In this document: in pieces, positions 44,995-53,826 of the stretch
How the letters are laid out: each line of letters opens with the position of its first letter
Position numbering within the stretch: the stretch's first letter is position 1
From: Elusimicrobiota bacterium
Lineage (GTDB): Bacteria > Elusimicrobiota > Elusimicrobia > FEN-1173
Reading direction: 5' to 3'
Assembly (NCBI GenBank): GCA_016706425.1
Contig: JADJJR010000001.1
Span: 2,418,001-2,482,000, forward strand
Length of the DNA: 64,000 nucleotides
The notes under the pieces: model-generated
The model's input: only the letters and a program-made list of their open reading frames with translations
Told to the model about the DNA's origin: nothing
The model's database searches: none
Made by a program: the position numbers and the translations under genes

Positions 44995-45831
44995 TTACTC
45001 CACGTTCCCTTCGCGCTTTTTGGCTTCGTCTTCTTCGGCTTGGATCTTGCTCATGACTTCTTCTTCAATGACTTCCGCCTCGGCCGCGGGCTCGACGGGC
45101 ACCACCGGTTCCGGCGTCACCAGTCCCTGCTCCGCGCGGCGGGCCAACTCTTCTTTTTCTTTTTCTTCGATCACGCGGACTTCTTCCATCAAATCGGCGT
45201 CGGTTTTCTTGAACATCTCTTTGCGGAAGACCCACGTCTTGACCCCGATGGTGCCCATGTTGATGCGGGCTTCCGTGAAGCCGTAGTCGATGTCCGCGCG
45301 AAAAGTTTGAAGCGGCACGCGCCCGTCTTTCAACCATTCGGTGCGGGCGATTTCGGCGCCGCCCAGCCGGCCGGCCACCTGGATCTTGATCCCCAAAGCG
45401 CCGCCTTGCATGGCGCGTTCGATGGCGCGTTTCATGGCGCGGCGAAAACCGATTTGCTTTTCCAACTGCATGGCCACGCCCTCCGCCACGAGCTGAGCGT
45501 CGATCTCGGGTTTTTTGATCTCGATGATCTGAATCGCGGTTTTGAGGCTGGTCATTTCCTCAACGACGTTGCGCAGCCCTTCGATGTCGGCGCCCTTGCG
45601 TCCAATGACGAGGCCCGGGCGGGCCGTGTAGATGTCGACATGCAAATATTTCCCCGTCCGGCGGATGCCGATGCGGGAGACGGCGGCCAGTTTGAGCCGC
45701 TCCTTCAAGAACCGGCGAATTTTGAAATCTTCTTCAATCAGCGAGGGCATTTCCTTGATGTTCAACCACTTGGAATCCCATTCGCGGATGTAGCCGAGTC
45801 GAATGCCTTTGGGGTGTGTTTTGTGACCCAT
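44995..45831 (-). CDS. rpsC: 30S ribosomal protein S3
   Basis: A 278-residue S3 from ATG 45831 (MGHKTHPKGIRLGYIREW) with AAGGA before it; an upstream in-frame extension of 15 codons is rejected. KH domain with RPGLVIGRKGADIEGLRN. The C-terminal ~60 residues are an acidic Glu/Ala-rich extension not found in short S3 proteins. Part of the mRNA-entry helicase. Confidence 0.96.
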   Translation of the reverse strand: MGHKTHPKGIRLGYIREWDSKWLNIKEMPSLIEEDFKIRRFLKERLKLAAVSRIGIRRTGKYLHVDIYTARPGLVIGRKGADIEGLRNVVEEMTSLKTAIQIIEIKKPEIDAQLVAEGVAMQLEKQIGFRRAMKRAIERAMQGGALGIKIQVAGRLGGAEIARTEWLKDGRVPLQTFRADIDYGFTEARINMGTIGVKTWVFRKEMFKKTDADLMEEVRVIEEKEKEELARRAEQGLVTPEPVVPVEPAAEAEVIEEEVMSKIQAEEDEAKKREGNVE

Positions 45832-45842
45832 AAAATCCTTCC

Positions 45843-46169
45843 TTAGTTGTCGCTCACGACGATCGTGAGGTGACACATCTTTCGTTTAAAGATCGCGCGG
45901 GAGCCTTGCGCTTTGGGCATGACCCGTTTGAGGGTCGGGCCGTGGTTCACCCAGGCCTGGGACACTTTGAGCCGCGCCGGATCGGTGCCTTTGCCGGCGT
46001 TGGAGACCGCGCTCTTTAAGGTTTTGCCCACGAGAACGCGGCACGCGCGGGGCACCCAGGGCAGCATGCCCAGGGCGTCCACAACGGGTTTCCCCTTGAT
46101 GAGCTTCAAAACTTGCCCGACTTTCAGATACGAGAAGCGCGCAAAGCGCGCGTGCGCAATCGATTCCAT
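45843..46169 (-). CDS. rplV: 50S ribosomal protein L22
   Basis: A 108-residue L22 with ARFARFSYLKVGQVLKLIKG and SQAWVNHGPTLKRVMPKAQG; the extended loop that lines the exit tunnel (PRAQGRA-type) is recognisable. The 91-bp gap to rpsS (46170-46260) holds nothing I recognise. Confidence 0.95.
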   Translation of the reverse strand: MESIAHARFARFSYLKVGQVLKLIKGKPVVDALGMLPWVPRACRVLVGKTLKSAVSNAGKGTDPARLKVSQAWVNHGPTLKRVMPKAQGSRAIFKRKMCHLTIVVSDN

Positions 46170-46260
46170 AAAAGCTCAAACTCCTCTGTGGCAATCTGCC
46201 GTCTTGCGAAAAACCAATGACACCGAACCCCACCCGGCCCCGCCCGGGGCCCGACGACCC

Positions 46261-46548
46261 TTACGTTTTGGCGGCGGCTTCCTTCGTGTGCGCTTCGCCG
46301 TGGCCTTTGAAGTAGCGCGTCGGGGCAAACTCGCCCAGCTTGTGTCCCACCATCTGCTCGGTCACAAACACCTCGAGGTGCTTGCGCCCGTTGTGCACCA
46401 AAAATTTAATGCCCACGAAGTCCGGGGCGATGGTGCTCGCGCGGGCCCAGGTTTTGATGGGCTTTTTGTCCCCGTTCTTGCGCTGGGTTTCGACCTTCTC
46501 GACCAGGTTCGAATCGATGAACGGTCCCTTCTTTTTGGATCGCGACAT
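46261..46548 (-). CDS. rpsS: 30S ribosomal protein S19
   Basis: A 95-residue S19: SRSKKKGPFIDSNLVEKVE at the start and MVGHKLGEFAPTRYFKGHGE near the end. It binds in the 30S head with S13. Eleven bases separate it from rplB. Confidence 0.96.
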   Translation of the reverse strand: MSRSKKKGPFIDSNLVEKVETQRKNGDKKPIKTWARASTIAPDFVGIKFLVHNGRKHLEVFVTEQMVGHKLGEFAPTRYFKGHGEAHTKEAAAKT

Positions 46549-46558
46549 GAAATTCTCC

Positions 46559-47398
46559 TTACGCCGATTCCGCGGCGTTGGTCCGCCGACGAACGATCAT
46601 CCAGTGATGGCTTTTGGGCGACCGCGTTTTGTAGCCCTTCGCCGGCTGGTTCCAAGGCGACCGGGGTTGGTTGTTGCCTTTGGACCGGCCGCGGCCGCCG
46701 CCGTGCGGGTGGTCGACGGCGTTCATCGCCGTGCCGCGCACGTGGGATTTGAAACCACGGTGACGGTTTCGGCCGGCGTTCCCGATCGTCAAATTTTCAT
46801 GCTCCGTGTTGCCCACCTGGCCGACGGTGGCGAAGCAGGCGTCCGGCACCATCCGGATTTCGCCGGAGGGCATCTTGAGCGTGGCGTAGCCGTTTTCGCG
46901 GGCCATGAGTTGAATGGACGCGCCGGCCGAGCGGGCCATTTGGGCGCCGTTGCCGGGAATCAGTTCCACCGCGTGGATCACGGTTCCCACGGGGATGTTG
47001 GCCAAAGAGAGCGCGTTGCCGGTTTTGATTTCCGCTTTCGGTCCCGACAGGACCATGTCGCCCACGGCGAGGCCCACGGGATGCAAGATGTAGCGTTTGG
47101 CGCCGTCTTTGTAGTGCAGGAGCGCCAGACGGGCGGAGCGGTTCGGGTCGTACTCGATGGCGGCGACTTTGGCCGGCACGCCGGGTTTGTCGCGCTTGAA
47201 ATCGACGACGCGGTACATCCGCTTGTGCCCGCCGCCGCGGAAGCGGACCATCACGGTTCCGGTGTTGTTGCGGCCGCCGGATTTACGCAGGGGCTGCAAC
47301 AGCGCCTTTTCGGGCGCTTTTTTTGTCAAATCGCTGAAATCTTCCACCGTGATGGCACGGCGGGAGGGTGTGTAAGGTTTGAAAGTTTTCATCGGCAT
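46559..47398 (-). CDS. rplB: 50S ribosomal protein L2
   Basis: A 279-residue L2 with the hallmark AMNAVDHPHGGGRGRSKGNN, which includes the His near the peptidyl-transferase centre, and the N-terminal KTFKPYTPSRRAITVEDFSD. Required for subunit association. Normal length. Confidence 0.97.
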   Translation of the reverse strand: MPMKTFKPYTPSRRAITVEDFSDLTKKAPEKALLQPLRKSGGRNNTGTVMVRFRGGGHKRMYRVVDFKRDKPGVPAKVAAIEYDPNRSARLALLHYKDGAKRYILHPVGLAVGDMVLSGPKAEIKTGNALSLANIPVGTVIHAVELIPGNGAQMARSAGASIQLMARENGYATLKMPSGEIRMVPDACFATVGQVGNTEHENLTIGNAGRNRHRGFKSHVRGTAMNAVDHPHGGGRGRSKGNNQPRSPWNQPAKGYKTRSPKSHHWMIVRRRTNAAESA

Positions 47399-47410
47399 CG
47401 TCGTTCTCCG

Positions 47411-47704
47411 TTAAGCCTGCGGCTCCGCGTGCTTGATTTCCTGGCCTTGCTTCAACGTCACGATGGCCTTTTTCCAATCCGACTGGTAGCCGGCGTGGGC
47501 GCCGCGCCGGCGAAGCTTGCCGGGCATGTTCATGGTGTTGACGGCCGTCACCTTGACCTTGAACACCGTCTGCACGGCGTCCTTGATTTGGCCTTTGGTG
47601 GCCCGCGGCGCGACCTCAAAAATGTATTTGTTCTGCTCCCGCAACAGCGTCGACCGTTCCGTCAAAACCGGCCGGAAAAGAACTTGCGTCGTGGCAAGAC
47701 CCAT
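47411..47704 (-). CDS. rplW: 50S ribosomal protein L23
   Basis: A 97-residue L23 from ATG 47704: LFRPVLTERSTLLREQNKYI and DAVQTVFKVKVTAVNTMNM. Main docking site of trigger factor and SRP at the exit tunnel. One base separates it from rplD. Confidence 0.95.
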   Translation of the reverse strand: MGLATTQVLFRPVLTERSTLLREQNKYIFEVAPRATKGQIKDAVQTVFKVKVTAVNTMNMPGKLRRRGAHAGYQSDWKKAIVTLKQGQEIKHAEPQA

Positions 47705-47705
47705 A

Positions 47706-48350
47706 TCAGTTGACCCCCGGGGTCGACCCGTCGAGACGGGCGGTGATTTGGTCCAAGGCGACCTTGGTGAAGACAAGCTGGTCCGCCAGCAGGGCGGCGT
47801 AGCTGGTCAAGTCGCGGGCGCGGCACAGGCGCAGGCCCGCGAAGTTGCGCGTGGCCCGGTCCAGCGCCGGCGTGATGTCGTCGACCACCACCACCGTCTT
47901 GGGTCCCAGCTTCAAGGCGGCGGCCCAGGCGGCCACCAGCTTGGTTTTGGGTTCCGCCAATAAAAATTGGTCCACCACCGCCAATTTCCCGTCGGCGACA
48001 AAACTCGACAGAACGGCCCGCAAGGCCAACCGGCGCTTCGCCGGAGGGACCGCTTGGACGTAGCTGCGCGGTTTGGGACCGAACGTGATCCCCCCGTGGC
48101 GCCACAGGGGCGAGCGGATCGAACCCGCCCGGGCGTTGCCGGTGTGTTTTTGTTTCCACGGCTTCAAACCGCCGCCGGACACTTCGCCGCGCGTTTTTGT
48201 GGAGTGCGTGCCGCGCCGCTGGTTCGCGAGGTACGCGGTCACGACCTCATGAATCAGTGTCGAAGGGGCTTTCACCTTGAACACCGCGTCCGCCAGCTCC
48301 ACGCTGCCGGCCTTCTGACCTTTTGAATTCAAAACGTCTACCGTCGACAT
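47706..48350 (-). CDS. rplD: 50S ribosomal protein L4
   Basis: A 214-residue L4 with QRRGTHSTKTRGEVSGGGLK and ARAGSIRSPLWRHGGITFGP, the loop reaching the exit tunnel. In E. coli it also represses the S10 operon; whether it does so here is unknown. Confidence 0.96.
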   Translation of the reverse strand: MSTVDVLNSKGQKAGSVELADAVFKVKAPSTLIHEVVTAYLANQRRGTHSTKTRGEVSGGGLKPWKQKHTGNARAGSIRSPLWRHGGITFGPKPRSYVQAVPPAKRRLALRAVLSSFVADGKLAVVDQFLLAEPKTKLVAAWAAALKLGPKTVVVVDDITPALDRATRNFAGLRLCRARDLTSYAALLADQLVFTKVALDQITARLDGSTPGVN

Positions 48351-48360
48351 AGTATCCTCT

Positions 48361-49125
48361 TTATTTCTTTTCCGGCTTGCCGCTCTTGGCGGGCGCGGCC
48401 TTCGCGGCTTTCTTCGCCACCGCGGCGGGCGCTTGCTTCACGCGGCGGGGCCGCGTGGTCTTGTACAGGCTCACGCAGGTGCCCGGCGCGCCGGGGACCG
48501 ACCCCCGCACCAGCATCAAATTTTCCGTCGGGTTCACGTCCACCACGAGCAAGCGCTGGATGGTTTTGATTTCCGCGCCCATGTGCCCGGGCCCGCGCTT
48601 GCCGGGCCACACGCGTTCACGCCCCGAAGACCCCGGCGCGCGCCAGCGATCGGACTGGCCGTGGGTTTTGGGACCGCCTTTGAACCGGTGGCGCTTGACC
48701 GCGCCGGCGAAGCCCTTTCCCTTGATCATTCCCGACGCGTCGATGATGTCGCCCGCGGCGAACTGTTCGACGCGGATTTCCATGCCGGCCTCAAAACCAT
48801 CCACGGACGGCAAGCGGAACTCCTGCAGCCATCGCGTCGGGACGGCGTTCGTTTTGGCGAAGTGCCCCGCTTCCGGCTTCGAGAAATTTTTGGGGCGGAT
48901 GTCGCCGAAACCCAATTGCAACGCGGCGTAACCGTCGGTGGCGGGGGTTTTCACCTGAACCACACGGCACGGCCCGGCTTGAAAAACGGTGACCGGCACG
49001 ATTTCGCCTTTGGGGCTGAACACGCGGGTCATCCCGATTTTCTTGGCCAGGATGGCTTTCATCGCCGGCACGGCTTTTTTTTCGGCCGTCGCTTCGGCGG
49101 GTTTCTCTGTCGTCGTTTCGCTCAT
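48361..49125 (-). CDS. rplC: 50S ribosomal protein L3
   Basis: A 254-residue L3. The core starts at MKAILAKKIGMTRVFSPKGE (residue 22), and GPKTHGQSDRWRAPGSSGRE is the conserved loop near the peptidyl-transferase centre. The ATG at 49125 has AAGGA at good spacing, so the extra 21 N-terminal residues are probably translated; there is also an Ala/Lys-rich C-terminal tail. Confidence 0.96.
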   Translation of the reverse strand: MSETTTEKPAEATAEKKAVPAMKAILAKKIGMTRVFSPKGEIVPVTVFQAGPCRVVQVKTPATDGYAALQLGFGDIRPKNFSKPEAGHFAKTNAVPTRWLQEFRLPSVDGFEAGMEIRVEQFAAGDIIDASGMIKGKGFAGAVKRHRFKGGPKTHGQSDRWRAPGSSGRERVWPGKRGPGHMGAEIKTIQRLLVVDVNPTENLMLVRGSVPGAPGTCVSLYKTTRPRRVKQAPAAVAKKAAKAAPAKSGKPEKK

Positions 49126-49134
49126 GGCTTTTCC

Positions 49135-49461
49135 TTACAGCTTGATTTCCACGTCCACCCCGGCGGGGAGGTCCAATTTCATCATTTCTTCAACCGTCTT
49201 CGCCGTGGGTTCCATAATATCGATCAGGCGCTTGTGCACCCGCATCTCAAATTGCTCCCGGGATTTCTTGTCCGTGTGGACCGACCGGTTGACCGTGTAC
49301 CGTTTGATCTGCGTCGGCAGAAGGACCGGCCCCACCAGCGTCGCGCCGGTGCGCTGCGCCGTCTCGACGATCTTCGCAAGGGAGTCGTCGAGCATGCGGT
49401 GATCGTAGGCGCGCAGGCGAATGCGGATTTTTTGCTGGGCGGGGGTGGACGGGGTTGTCAT
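49135..49461 (-). CDS. rpsJ: 30S ribosomal protein S10
   Basis: A 108-residue S10 with IRIRLRAYDHRMLDDSLAKI and GPVLLPTQIKRYTVNRSVH. Also the NusE partner in antitermination. A short coding-like frame ends one base before its ATG (see 49463-49576). Confidence 0.96.
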   Translation of the reverse strand: MTTPSTPAQQKIRIRLRAYDHRMLDDSLAKIVETAQRTGATLVGPVLLPTQIKRYTVNRSVHTDKKSREQFEMRVHKRLIDIMEPTAKTVEEMMKLDLPAGVDVEIKL

Positions 49462-49462
49462 T

Positions 49463-49576
49463 TCAGTTCACCGAATACGCGCATTGAAAACCGCCCCGCG
49501 TGCGCCCGTCCGTCAAGGACACGGTCACAAGCCCCGCGCGCAGGTACATCGCCCCTTCGATCAAAACGTTGTCCAT
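49463..49576 (-). CDS. Candidate 37-residue small protein between tuf and rpsJ
   Basis: ATG 49576 opens MDNVLIEGAMYLRAGLVTVS and the frame ends in VN at TGA 49463, one base before the rpsJ ATG, so translation would be coupled. It starts 11 bp after the tuf stop, and GAGGGG lies just before the ATG. Third codon positions are G/C-rich like the neighbours. No family recognised. The evidence for coding is position, codon bias and spacing only. Confidence 0.4.
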   Translation of the reverse strand: MDNVLIEGAMYLRAGLVTVSLTDGRTRGGFQCAYSVN

Positions 49577-49587
49577 GGTCCCCTCGT

Positions 49588-50783
<1,196 letters not shown>

Positions 50784-50827
50784 GGTGTTTCTCCTTCGTT
50801 ATCGTTTGATCGTCTTTACGAAATCCG

Positions 50828-52921
50828 CTAGCGGCCGGCGGCCACCGCTCCCTGGTACTTCTGCACGATCTCTTCTTGAACGTTGCGCGGCGCGTCGTCG
50901 TAGTGGCTGGGCTCCATGCTGTAGCTCGCCCGGCCCTGCGAGAGGGACCGCAACGTCGTCGCGTAACCGAACATTTCTTTCAAGGGCACGTGGCCGTGGA
51001 TGATGGTCACATTGCCTTTGTTTTCCTGGCTTTCGATTTTGCCGCGGCGACGCATGAGGTCGCCCATCACGTCGCCGAGATAATCCTTGGGCGTCGTCAC
51101 GTCGATGCGCATGACCGGCTCCAAGAGAACCGGACCGGCGCGCCGCACCCCATCCTTGAGCGCCAGGGACGCCGCGATCTTAAAAGCCATTTCGTTCGAG
51201 TCCACCTCGTGGAAGCTCCCGTCGAACAGCGTCGCGCGGAAGTCCACCATGGGGTAGCCGGCCAAGGGGCCGGACTCGAGGGATTCGCGCAGCCCTTTTT
51301 CCACCGCGGGGATGTACTCGCGCGGCACGCGTCCGCCCTTGATCTTGTCCACAAATTCGAAACCGGACGCCGGCGGCAGGGGTTCCAGCTCGAGCCACAC
51401 GTGCCCGTATTGGCCGCGGCCGCCCGTCTGCTTGATGTACTTGCCTTCGGACTCCACTTTTTTGCGGAACGTTTCGCGGAAGGCCACCTGGGGCGCGCCC
51501 ACGTTGGCCTGCACGTTGAATTCGCGTTTCATGCGGTCGACGATGATGTCCAGGTGCAGCTCGCCCATGCCGGCGATGATGGTTTGGTTCGTCTCGGTGT
51601 CGGTGCGGACCCGAAACGTCGGGTCTTCGTCTTCCAGGCGACCCAGGGCGACGCCCATCTTTTCTTCGTCGGCCTTCGATTTGGGCTCGATGGCCACGGA
51701 AATGACGGGCTCCGGGAATTTCATGGATTCCAAAACGATCGGGTGCTCTTCGTCCGTGAGGCTGTGGCCGGTCTTCACGGCTTTGAGGCCCACGCCCGCG
51801 GCGATTTCGCCCGCGAACACTTCTTCAATCTCTTCGCGCTTGTTGGCGTGCATGCGCAGGATGCGCCCGAGGCGCTCGCGGTTCCCCGTGTTGGCGTTGA
51901 ACACGTAGGACCCGGCCTTGATGCTGCCGGAGTAGACGCGGAAATAGGTCACCTTGCCGACGTGCGGGTCGCTCTGGATCTTGAAGGCCAGGGCGGCGAA
52001 GGGCGCGTCGTCTTTGGCCTCGCGCGTGATTTCGGTCTCGTTGTTGGGCGCGTGGCCTTTTTTGGCCGCCAGATCCACCGGCGAGGGCAGGTAATCGCAA
52101 ACGGCGTCCAACATCGGTTGCACGCCCTTGTGCTTGAAGGAGGTGCCGCAGAGCATCGGGAAAAATTTTCCGGAGATCGTCGCCTTGCGCAGGACGCGTT
52201 TGATTTCGTCCTTTGAAAATTCCTTGCCGTCCAAAAACTTCGCGGCGAAATCGTCGTCGTGGTCGGCCAGCGCCTCGATCAACTGGTCCCGGTACTGCTG
52301 GGCCCTTTCTTTCAAATCGGCGGGGATCTCCTCCACGGCGTGGTCGGAGCCCTGGTCGTCGGGCCAGACGTAGGCTTTCATTTCCACCAAGTCCACGACG
52401 CCGGTGAAGGACCCTTCGGCGCCGATGGGCAGTTGGATGGGCACGCCTTGAACGCCGAGCTTGTCGTGCACGGATTTCACGCAGTCGTAAAAATCCGCGC
52501 CCACCTTGTCCATCTTGTTCGCGAAAATCAATCGGGGCACGTGATACTGGTCGGCCAGGCGCCAGTTGGTTTCCGACTGGGGCTCGACGCCCTGGGAGCC
52601 GTCCAACAGGACCACGGCGCCGTCCAAGACGCGCAGCGAGCGGTTCACTTCCGCGGTGAAATCGATGTGGCCCGGGGTGTCGATGATGTTGATTTGGCAG
52701 TCTTTCCACCGGCAGTAGGTGGCGGCCGAGGTGATGGTGATGCCGCGTTCGCGCTCTTGCTCCATCCAGTCCATCGTGGTGGTGCCTTCGTGCACTTCCC
52801 CCACCTTGTGGATCCGGCCGGTGTAGAAAAGCACGCGCTCCGTCGTGGTCGTCTTCCCCGCGTCGATGTGCGCGGTGATGCCGATGTTCCGGACTTTGCT
52901 TAAAGGGTACTGTCGGGGCAT
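50828..52921 (-). CDS. fusA: Elongation factor G
   Basis: A 697-residue EF-G: G1 AHIDAGKTTTTE, switch I region ERERGITITSAATYCRWKD, DTPGHIDFTAEVNRSLRVLD, NKMD, then domains II-V ending with GYATTLRSLSQGRASYSMEP. It drives translocation on the ribosome. Standard str-operon position between rpsG and tuf. Confidence 0.97.
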   Translation of the reverse strand: MPRQYPLSKVRNIGITAHIDAGKTTTTERVLFYTGRIHKVGEVHEGTTTMDWMEQERERGITITSAATYCRWKDCQINIIDTPGHIDFTAEVNRSLRVLDGAVVLLDGSQGVEPQSETNWRLADQYHVPRLIFANKMDKVGADFYDCVKSVHDKLGVQGVPIQLPIGAEGSFTGVVDLVEMKAYVWPDDQGSDHAVEEIPADLKERAQQYRDQLIEALADHDDDFAAKFLDGKEFSKDEIKRVLRKATISGKFFPMLCGTSFKHKGVQPMLDAVCDYLPSPVDLAAKKGHAPNNETEITREAKDDAPFAALAFKIQSDPHVGKVTYFRVYSGSIKAGSYVFNANTGNRERLGRILRMHANKREEIEEVFAGEIAAGVGLKAVKTGHSLTDEEHPIVLESMKFPEPVISVAIEPKSKADEEKMGVALGRLEDEDPTFRVRTDTETNQTIIAGMGELHLDIIVDRMKREFNVQANVGAPQVAFRETFRKKVESEGKYIKQTGGRGQYGHVWLELEPLPPASGFEFVDKIKGGRVPREYIPAVEKGLRESLESGPLAGYPMVDFRATLFDGSFHEVDSNEMAFKIAASLALKDGVRRAGPVLLEPVMRIDVTTPKDYLGDVMGDLMRRRGKIESQENKGNVTIIHGHVPLKEMFGYATTLRSLSQGRASYSMEPSHYDDAPRNVQEEIVQKYQGAVAAGR

Positions 52922-52937
52922 TGTCGTTTCCTAAAAT

Positions 52938-53417
52938 TTACCAACGATAGTGGGCGAAGGCTTGGTTTGCCTCGGCCATCTTGTGCGTGTCTTCCCGTTT
53001 TTTCATGACGGGCCCTTCTTTTTTGGCGCAGAGCAAAATCTCTTCGGCCACCCGGTCGGCCATGGGTTTCCCCGATTTGCCGCGGGAGATCTGCAAAATC
53101 CATTTGAAGGCGATCGTCTGACCGCGCTCGGGGCGAACTTCGATGGGCACTTGGTAGGTGGCGCCGCCGACGCGGCGGGGGCGCACTTCCATCAAAGGAC
53201 GGGCGTTCTCGATCGCGCGGGTGAAGACGGCCATGGGGTCTTCGCCGGTTTTTTTCTGGACCTGGTCCATGGCGCCGTAGAAAATCTTCTCCGCCGTCAT
53301 TTTCTTTCCTTCGAAATTAATCCGACCCAGGAAGCGGGCGGCCAAAACGGAACCGAATTTGAAATCCGGGTCCGGGATTCCACGGCGTTCGCGGGGTTTG
53401 AGTTGTTTGCGGGGCAT
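52938..53417 (-). CDS. rpsG: 30S ribosomal protein S7
   Basis: A 159-residue S7 with FLGRINFEGKKMTAEKIFYG and RPRRVGGATYQVPIEVRPER. It nucleates the 30S head; in E. coli it represses the str operon. Confidence 0.96.
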   Translation of the reverse strand: MPRKQLKPRERRGIPDPDFKFGSVLAARFLGRINFEGKKMTAEKIFYGAMDQVQKKTGEDPMAVFTRAIENARPLMEVRPRRVGGATYQVPIEVRPERGQTIAFKWILQISRGKSGKPMADRVAEEILLCAKKEGPVMKKREDTHKMAEANQAFAHYRW

Positions 53418-53429
53418 AGGGTCTCCGTC

Positions 53430-53816
53430 TTATTTCTTGTCGCCGGCTTTGGGCCGCTTGGCGCCGTATTTGGAACGGCCCTGTCGGCGGTCGTTGACGC
53501 CGGTGGCGTCGAGGGGTCCGCGCACAATGTGGTAACGCACGCCGGGCAAATCCTTCACACGGCCGCCCCGCACCAAAACAATCGAGTGCTCCTGCAAATT
53601 GTGTCCCACGCCCGGAATGTAGGCGGTGACTTCCATGCCCGTCGACAGCTTCACGCGCGCGACCTTGCGGAGGGCGGAGTTCGGCTTTTTCGGCGTCGTG
53701 GTGTACACGCGGGTGCACACGCCCCGTCGCTGGGGCGAAGATTTGAGGGCCGGCGCCTTGGTCTTGTAGACCATCGGCGATCTTCCGGCGCGAACCAATT
53801 GGTTGGTGGTCGGCAT
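53430..53816 (-). CDS. rpsL: 30S ribosomal protein S12
   Basis: A 128-residue S12 with TTTPKKPNSALRKVARVKLS and VRGGRVKDLPGVRYHIVRG. The two lysines altered in streptomycin-resistant mutants (in PKKPNSA and GRVKDLPG) are wild type. Part of the decoding centre. Confidence 0.97.
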   Translation of the reverse strand: MPTTNQLVRAGRSPMVYKTKAPALKSSPQRRGVCTRVYTTTPKKPNSALRKVARVKLSTGMEVTAYIPGVGHNLQEHSIVLVRGGRVKDLPGVRYHIVRGPLDATGVNDRRQGRSKYGAKRPKAGDKK

Positions 53817-53826
53817 GGCGTTCCCT

